From Setaria digitata (taxonomy: Eukaryota > Nematoda > Chromadorea > Rhabditida > Setariidae): 11,990 nt of DNA. Positions 8,017-11,990 of the stretch are shown piece by piece. The DNA lies in the NCBI GenBank assembly GCA_003640385.1, contig RCAB01000934.1, positions 1 to 11,990 on the forward strand. The letters are read 5' to 3'. The notes under the pieces are model-generated. The model worked only from the letters and a program-made list of their open reading frames with translations. It was not told where the DNA came from and did no database searches. The first letter of the stretch is position 1, and each line of letters starts with the position of its first letter. A program made the position numbers and the translations under genes.

Positions 8017-8100
8017 CTCTTTTTTTCCAAATACGAAGCGATTTATGTTGTGATTTTTGGGGAGCAATTAGAGAAATAACCTTTCTTTTATACACTGCCC
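8017..8100 (+). repeat. Direct duplicate of 84 bases flanking an N, copy 2
   Basis: Second copy of 7932-8015. Both copies are bounded by T homopolymers, where short-read assemblies often break. Probably an assembly artefact and not a biological tandem duplication. Confidence 0.9.
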
Positions 8101-8780
8101 TTTTTTTTTTCCATTTCCACTCATCATATATGTCGAAATTGTATCAAATTATTCTGAACGAAAAAAATCATATATTATTCAAACCATGTGCTTGAGAGAT
8201 TTTTTTTTCTTTTTTTAAACCAAAAATAATTTACTGAAAAGTAAACTTGACAATCAAAATTAATTATCTTTTGAAGCACAAAGCAAAAAAAAAAAAAAAA
8301 TGATTGAATTTTACGAAAAAAAAAAGGAAGAAAAAATCATGAAGAAATAATTAAAATTATCTCCCCCACAAAATATTGCGATTTTCCCTTCTTACACTAA
8401 ACGTTATTTTAATAATTTCAATTTTTTATCATTTTAATAAACTAATTCAAAATTCGACATATCACTTGAAAAACATAGATAATGTGATAGGATATGATTA
8501 GAAAAAACTACGCTAACTACGCTGTGCTGTAAGATCTGAAAAAATTAATGAAACCACTGCAGACAGCACTTTAAATCATTATTGAATGCTAGCTTCATTC
8601 ATTTTTCTTACTTATAGTTTTGTTTTAGTTTTTCTTCAGCAGAAGCCCATCAATCAAGGAAGATTTGTAATAGTAAAAATTTAAAAATAGTTAAAATATT
8701 TCTACAAAAATTAATAAATTACTCGGAAAATTTGCAAAACCATATAGCTTTCCTTCCAGTGCATGAAAAAAATTGAATAC
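8101..8780. other. AT-rich stretch with homopolymers, no clear gene
   Basis: Contains a run of A at about 8284-8300 and several T runs. On the minus strand a small phase-2 frame at 8556-8517 (acceptor TGTCTGCAG, then GFINFFRSYSTA and a stop) would fit the signal exon at 8827-8781, giving a 28-residue product. That is too short to trust. Confidence 0.3.
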
Positions 8781-8827
8781 TTGCTTGCAGTCAGAAATAG
8801 CACCACGATGAATGCTCGAATGCTCAT
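8781..8827 (-). CDS. Minus-strand signal-peptide exon (partial gene)
   Basis: On the minus strand the acceptor AAATTTCAG is followed after one base by ATG (8827), a spacing typical of trans-spliced nematode starts. The frame reads MSIRAFIVVLFLTAS, a good signal peptide, then meets AA|GTATTC, a donor in phase 2 like those of genes A to C. Phase-compatible continuations on this strand are at 8556-8517 (13 codons including the stop) and at 7330-7195 (LDDSLDIRGD frame). Neither is convincing. A second frame through the same bases (from acceptor TTTTTCAG at 8888-8890, TATTTGCACACAAATGG and on) is also open for about 65 codons. It could instead be an internal exon of another minus-strand gene, so the signal reading is not certain. 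Confidence 0.35.
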
Positions 8828-9117
8828 TCTGAAATTTCGATAAAATATTCAAAATACCATTTGTGTGCAAATAAATAAAGGATATCACTGAAAAACAAAA
8901 ATAAAGACCTTTCGAGGAAAAAATGCAATAAGCTTCGAGATTTATATTTAGCTATTTATAATAAGTAATGTTGTAGAGCTAAGTGAATTCAGTTGCGGAA
9001 GAAAAAGTGTAAATCAGTATTTAAATCAATATAATTAAGTCCATCGAATAGGTTTGCTTTTCTGTTAATTGTATTTGCCACTTGATATTTTGTGATTCCG
9101 ACCAATCAACATTCTTG

Positions 9118-9141
9118 AAAAAAAAAAAAAAAAAAAAAAAA
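9118..9141 (+). repeat. Poly-A run of 24
   Basis: Longest homopolymer in the window. It is not preceded by a recognisable retroelement or by AATAAA, so there is no evidence that it is a retrotransposed tail. Confidence 0.85.
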
Positions 9142-9391
9142 TGGATGTGTGATTTTCGAAAATAAAAGACTTTCTCCTTCAAAATAATCGTCTTTTTTTA
9201 TTAAAAAGGAAAAAAAATAAAAAATAAAAAGCCGAAATACTTGTGTATTCATCGTTTAAATATCATACTGAAAAATTTTCGGCATGCGGTAATTTTCACA
9301 AATTACTTAGCTATATCAGTAATCTCACTTAATCAAGATCGAAAGTGAACAATAAATAATTGATAAATTATGAAACCCTTTTCGAAGAGGA

Positions 9392-9409
9392 AGAGAGAGA
9401 GAGAGAGAG
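9392..9409 (+). repeat. (AG)n microsatellite
   Basis: Nine AG units in a row inside an AG-rich stretch. Confidence 0.9.
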
Positions 9410-9533
9410 GAAAATGAAGCAATAGAAGAGATTGTTAAATGTTTACCACTGGAAGCATCATTCCATTGATGCTAATCTGATTGTTAGATAGATGCCAAGT
9501 GGATCAAAAATTCAACGAAACTTTGTTAAGTTC

Positions 9534-9710
9534 CTAACAACTATAGATGGAAAGAAGCAAATGAAGATTATATGCTATAAAATTAAGCATATAATTTTTG
9601 CACATACGATAGATAAATATTTGCAGTGAAGAAAAAAACTTCGATAATTTGACTGACCAAAAAAGTTCATTTCTTCTAGAAAGAATCTCGATTTGCCAAT
9701 GTACTATCAA
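9534..9710 (-). CDS. Candidate minus-strand exon ending in a stop
   Basis: A strong minus-strand acceptor (CTTTCTTTTCTATAG) at 9712-9711 is followed by a frame open for 58 codons to TAG (9534-9536), beginning LIVHWQIEILSRR and rich in aromatic and hydrophobic residues. A second acceptor TTTCTAG at 9677-9676 enters the same frame in phase 2 and would join to the candidate exon at 9851-9808, which ends in phase 2. A donor C|GTATGT inside the frame is also possible. No family recognised. Confidence 0.25.
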   Translation of the reverse strand: MIVHWQIEILSRRNELFWSVKLSKFFSSLQIFIYRMCKNYMLNFIAYNLHLLLSIYSC

Positions 9711-9807
9711 CTATAGAAAAGAAAGATACAGAAGGAGTAATTGCCGCACCTTTTTCAAAAAAAAAAAATCAATTATTTATTAAAAGCAACTTTAATTCTC
9801 ATATTAC

Positions 9808-9851
9808 CTAGCATATTCACATTCCATATACTTTCTTATAATTATCCAAAC
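9808..9851 (-). CDS. Candidate 44-base internal exon, minus strand
   Basis: Bounded by an excellent acceptor (GATAATTTTTCCAG) and a good donor (CTAG|GTAATA). Read in phase 0 it gives VWIIIRKYMECEYA and ends in phase 2. Its phase fits the end of the 10141-10071 segment and the start of the 9675 frame. Splice signals are the main support, because 14 codons carry little coding information. Confidence 0.3.
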
Positions 9852-10070
9852 CTGGAAAAATTATCATAAAAGATACTAATTACATTGCTTGTTAGCATTA
9901 TTGATTAAATAAAATGAACTCATGGGAACATTTTAAAAGGGAATCACAGATTATCTTCAGCTCTCTCTTGTTAATTTTCAGCAATGCTCAATATTTCATA
10001 CAAAAAGTCTGTGACTTCTAAATGATTACTTAATTTATAACTATTCAACAAGACTTTTAAAAATCTTTAC

Positions 10071-10141
10071 TTGAGAAGCGTAAGCTGAAAAATATTCATC
10101 AAAACGATCTTTAATAGACGGATCAAGAAAAGGTAAAACAA
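10071..10141 (-). CDS. Candidate internal or last exon, minus strand
   Basis: After the acceptor AAAATATCAG a frame reads VLPFLDPSIKDRFDEYFSAY and then ASQ, with balanced, protein-like composition and a GC content above its surroundings. It ends at CAA|GTAAAG, a good donor in phase 0. If not spliced there, it continues VKIFKSLVE and stops at TAG (10041-10043). Entry is by two bases of a split codon, which matches the phase at the end of the 10350-10275 segment when that is read in phase 0. I recognise no family. Confidence 0.4.
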
Positions 10142-10274
10142 CTGATATTTTATTTACTACAACCATATTTTCTGCTTATCATAACTACCATGAGAGAAGC
10201 AAAAACTATCATTCATTTCTAGCTTACTCATTTTATATTTAAACTAAATTTCCATATAATCTTCTGTGTCTCAC

Positions 10275-10350
10275 TGATAATAATCTTCTTTCCATTCAAC
10301 AAATTCTTCTCTCTCATCATTCTGATGATAACAAAAATCCGAATTTCCGA
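10275..10350 (-). CDS. Candidate exon with two competing frames, minus strand
   Basis: A perfect acceptor (TTTTTTATTTCAG) lies at its 5' edge and a donor CA|GTGAGA at its 3' edge. One frame (entry with two bases) reads GNSDFCYHQNDEREEFVEWK then EDYYQ and a TGA at 10273-10271; after that TGA the same frame goes on DTEDYMEI and stops. This acidic reading looks like the C-terminus of a protein. Another frame (phase 0) reads SEIRIFVIIRMMREK and on, ending in phase 1, which joins in frame to the 10141 segment. A third, entered with one base, gives RKFGFLLSSE and a stop and is phase-compatible with the 10809-10601 exon. The sequence alone does not decide. Confidence 0.3.
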
Positions 10351-10600
10351 CTGAAATAAAAAATTTATAATTACGAAATAATTAATTAATCTTCATAATC
10401 GCTTGATGGACTATGATGAGCGTGGAATAAATCTTCAAATAAGTATCAAACTTAAAGATAAAGTAATGTTGAGCTTTCACTAATGCTGCAACTGCTGCTT
10501 ATAATACTAAATGTGCTATTTCTACAACGTAGTCGGCCGAAAACTGATAATTAGAACTATTCAATTATCTCATAAAATATGCATTCTTTTTGAAACTTAC

Positions 10601-10809
10601 AAGCTTGCAGAGTGTAAAAGGAAAACTCTGTTAGTCAAGATCGACAATATATATCTCAAATGAGTATTCCTCAAAAGAGTAATGTCCAAAAATCTAAACA
10701 ACTCCTCCGTAGTATTTTGCAGAATAGGAAGTTTAATAAATGCATTTGCTATAAAAATATATTCTACAGCTGATATTTTTTTTCTATCCTTTAATTGTTG
10801 GAACAATTT
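10601..10809 (-). CDS. Internal exon of an unidentified minus-strand gene
   Basis: This is the best-supported minus-strand coding segment. It begins after an acceptor (TTTTCGTGCTAG), is open in phase 0 for 69 codons, and ends AGCTT|GTAAGT, a perfect donor, in phase 2. The product reads KLFQQLKDRKKISAVEY, then IFIANAFIKLPILQN, then TTEELFRFLDITLL, and ends with a Leu-rich segment and HSAS. It looks like consecutive amphipathic helices, as in helical-repeat proteins (for example FASTK-type or HEAT-like), but no diagnostic motif lets me name it. Upstream exons should lie at higher coordinates and may be outside the window. Downstream, possible phase-2 continuations stop soon (FRPTTL from 10544, or RKFGFLLSSE from 10350), so the gene may end shortly after this exon. 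Confidence 0.5.
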
Positions 10810-11358
10810 CTAGCACGAAAACAAATTAAGCAAAGCTTTCGTCTTCATGCGATTGTCGAATAAACATTTCATTTTAATAAAAACATTTGGCAAAATAAAA
10901 TATCTCGTGAGACAGTGAACTTCAAATAATTTTTCGTTATGTTGAAAATTTTCGCTGTTCATTCAACTGCATAAAACTTCGTGTTTGAAAACTTTTTCAT
11001 TTTTGTAAGATAAAAATTCCAATATGAAATGGAACAAACAGTGTAATCACTGCATATTAAAATGAATTCTCTTGCTAAATTTCTTAAATGAACATTTCGT
11101 TGTTGCAATACCTTTACTTTAAGTTATATATGTTATTAGGTCAGTGAATAATTGAAAATTTTTTGGAAGTTTTGTTAAATTGAATTTTAATCAAATTGTG
11201 CTGCTTTCCGATTTATTTCCATAAGGAAATGTGTGAGAAGCTCAGTGCGAACCGAGAAAGAACTCCCTTCTCAACTTATCTAAGATTCGAAATTTCTTCT
11301 TTTTTTTTTTCTCTCTTTGTTTAATTTCAAAACATTATTCCTTGCCCTGATTCTTCAG
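10810..11358. other. Stretch between minus-strand exon and 11359 segment
   Basis: A plus-strand frame from the ATG at 11230 (MCEKLSANRERTPFSTYLRF and on) is somewhat GC-richer than its surroundings, but it runs into a T tract and stops, with no donor. I find no upstream exon for the minus-strand gene that ends in phase 0 with a good donor. Confidence 0.3.
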
Positions 11359-11475
11359 AAGACTTTGCCTGCTTCTTCAGATCCATTGACTAGTACCACC
11401 GTTACAGATATCATCATCAGTCCGGTTCATTTTTCACTGGTTAAAAAAGGGATCATATTTGATGATTACTCTTAA
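11359..11475 (+). CDS. Candidate last exon, plus strand
   Basis: After a long pyrimidine-rich tract and the acceptor CTGATTCTTCAG, a frame of 38 codons reads KTLPASSDPLTSTTVTDIII, then a segment ending KKGIIFDDYS and TAA. Composition is balanced and GC-richer than its surroundings, unlike most chance frames here. Upstream the frame is open back to 11284 but without ATG, so a separate first exon is needed; none was found with confidence. The minus strand of the same bases also has an ATG frame (MNRTDDDICNGG) after an acceptor-like TTTAACCAG, so the strand is not certain. Confidence 0.3.
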   Translation, partial: KTLPASSDPLTSTTVTDIIISPVHFSLVKKGIIFDDYS

Positions 11476-11824
11476 TCCTAATCACCTTCCTAGTCACTTC
11501 AAGACTTCAATACTGATAACAGAAACTATCTTCACTTAGGAAACTTTTTACCTACACTATCTTTGTGAATAATAAGAAAAGTTAGAGAAAATTAAAAGAG
11601 AGAATATTAAAGCCTATATTAAAGCTGTTATATTCAAGATAATTTCTTAACTTTGAACATTATGTAACATAATTAAAGCAAACATTTAAAGATCTCATTA
11701 AAAAGTTTAAGCTTTCAGCATCGCTTATGTTCTTATATTTGAATGCAAAGCAGGAGATTGTTATCAGTTTCATTAATTGATAATCAATCACAATGGCAAC
11801 TAAAATAAAGCATTAAAAATTTTC
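11476..11824. other. AT-rich stretch, no gene recognised
   Basis: Many stops in all frames. A minus-strand donor-like TAG|GTAAAA at about 11553 has only a short frame before it. Confidence 0.35.
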
Positions 11825-11884
11825 TTGCCCTCAAGAAATAATTTTGAAACATCAAAGAGCAGTAGCGCTCTATTAGGTAAAAAT
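11825..11884 (+). repeat. Direct duplicate of 60 bases flanking an N, copy 1
   Basis: Identical to 11886-11945, separated only by the N at 11885. Like the pair at 7932-8100, this is best explained as contig ends that overlap but were joined by a one-base gap. Confidence 0.9.
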
Positions 11885-11885
11885 N

Positions 11886-11945
11886 TTGCCCTCAAGAAAT
11901 AATTTTGAAACATCAAAGAGCAGTAGCGCTCTATTAGGTAAAAAT
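11886..11945 (+). repeat. Direct duplicate of 60 bases flanking an N, copy 2
   Basis: Second copy of 11825-11884, with no mismatches seen. Followed by a T-rich tract. Confidence 0.9.
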
Positions 11946-11990
11946 TTTTTGTATTTTTTGTAAAATTTTGCTTTTATTTTCCGAAATGTT

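Larger units (their letters stand above)
8888..9533. other. AT-rich stretch, no clear gene
   Basis: Holds a 24-base poly-A run (9118-9141), an (AG)n run (9392-9409) and many stops. A plus-strand ATG at about 9492 opens a 45-codon frame (MPSGSKIQRNFVK start), without supporting splice signals or hydrophobic start. Confidence 0.35.

Noticed and set aside
7879..8067. Minus-strand ORF with Lys/Arg runs across the N
   Set aside because: It crosses the probable false duplication at 8016 and its internal repetition is due to that duplication.
9118..9141. Poly-A run as a retroelement tail
   Set aside because: No reverse-transcriptase, target-site duplication or retroposed gene is seen beside it; homopolymers of this kind are common in the window.
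9492..9629. Plus-strand ORF starting MPSGSKIQRNFVK
   Set aside because: Only about 45 codons, with no signal sequence, no supporting splice signals and a stop directly upstream.
1..11990. CRISPR arrays, bacterial operons, rRNA or tRNA genes
   Set aside because: No regularly spaced repeats, ribosome-binding-site-led gene series or recognisable RNA gene were seen. Splice signals indicate a eukaryotic genome.

Overview
The window looks like non-repetitive nuclear DNA of a nematode, most likely a filarial or other spirurid. It is strongly AT-rich with many long T and A homopolymers. Splice acceptors have the T-rich TTTTCAG/TTTTTAG form, introns are small to medium, exons are small, and several acceptors sit a few bases upstream of an ATG, as expected for spliced-leader addition. 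These are compositional arguments; no housekeeping gene in the window fixes the species.

The best-supported content is a same-strand (+) series of three small two-exon genes at 1004-1430 (A), 2261-2857 (B) and 6912-7821 (C). In each, exon 1 encodes a signal peptide plus a short spacer and ends in phase 2 (two bases of a codon). Exon 2 completes that codon, carries dibasic KR or furin-like processing sites within its first residues, and then encodes a short aromatic-rich peptide up to the stop codon. A and B give Gly/Phe/Tyr/Trp/Arg-rich cationic peptides that would begin with Gln (QFYGG, QFFGR). C gives two Trp-Trp-starting peptides, the second acidic. They resemble in style the nematode neuropeptide-like and antimicrobial-like precursors (the YGG/GWG type of nlp peptides), but I cannot assign them to a named gene.

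Around these lie weaker items: signal-peptide-like exons without a clear partner at 1719, 6052 and, on the minus strand, 8827-8781; a possible decayed exon 2 at 3600-3663; a membrane-anchor or signal-bearing ORF at 4880-5191; and minus-strand ORFs at 4619-4765 and 7195-7434, the latter inside the intron of gene C.

From about 9500 to 10810 the minus strand holds several coding-like segments with good splice sites. The best is 10809-10601, with an AG acceptor and a perfect GTAAGT donor, and it looks like part of an alpha-helical protein. I could not join all the segments into one reading frame, so the gene model is open. A short open segment on the plus strand at 11359-11475 may be a last exon of another gene.

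Two single N bases (8016 and 11885) are each flanked by near-identical direct copies (84 and 60 bases). These look like unmerged contig overlaps, that is, assembly artefacts. The rest is AT-rich intergenic or intronic sequence with simple repeats and one degenerate repeat family at 6392 and 6679.
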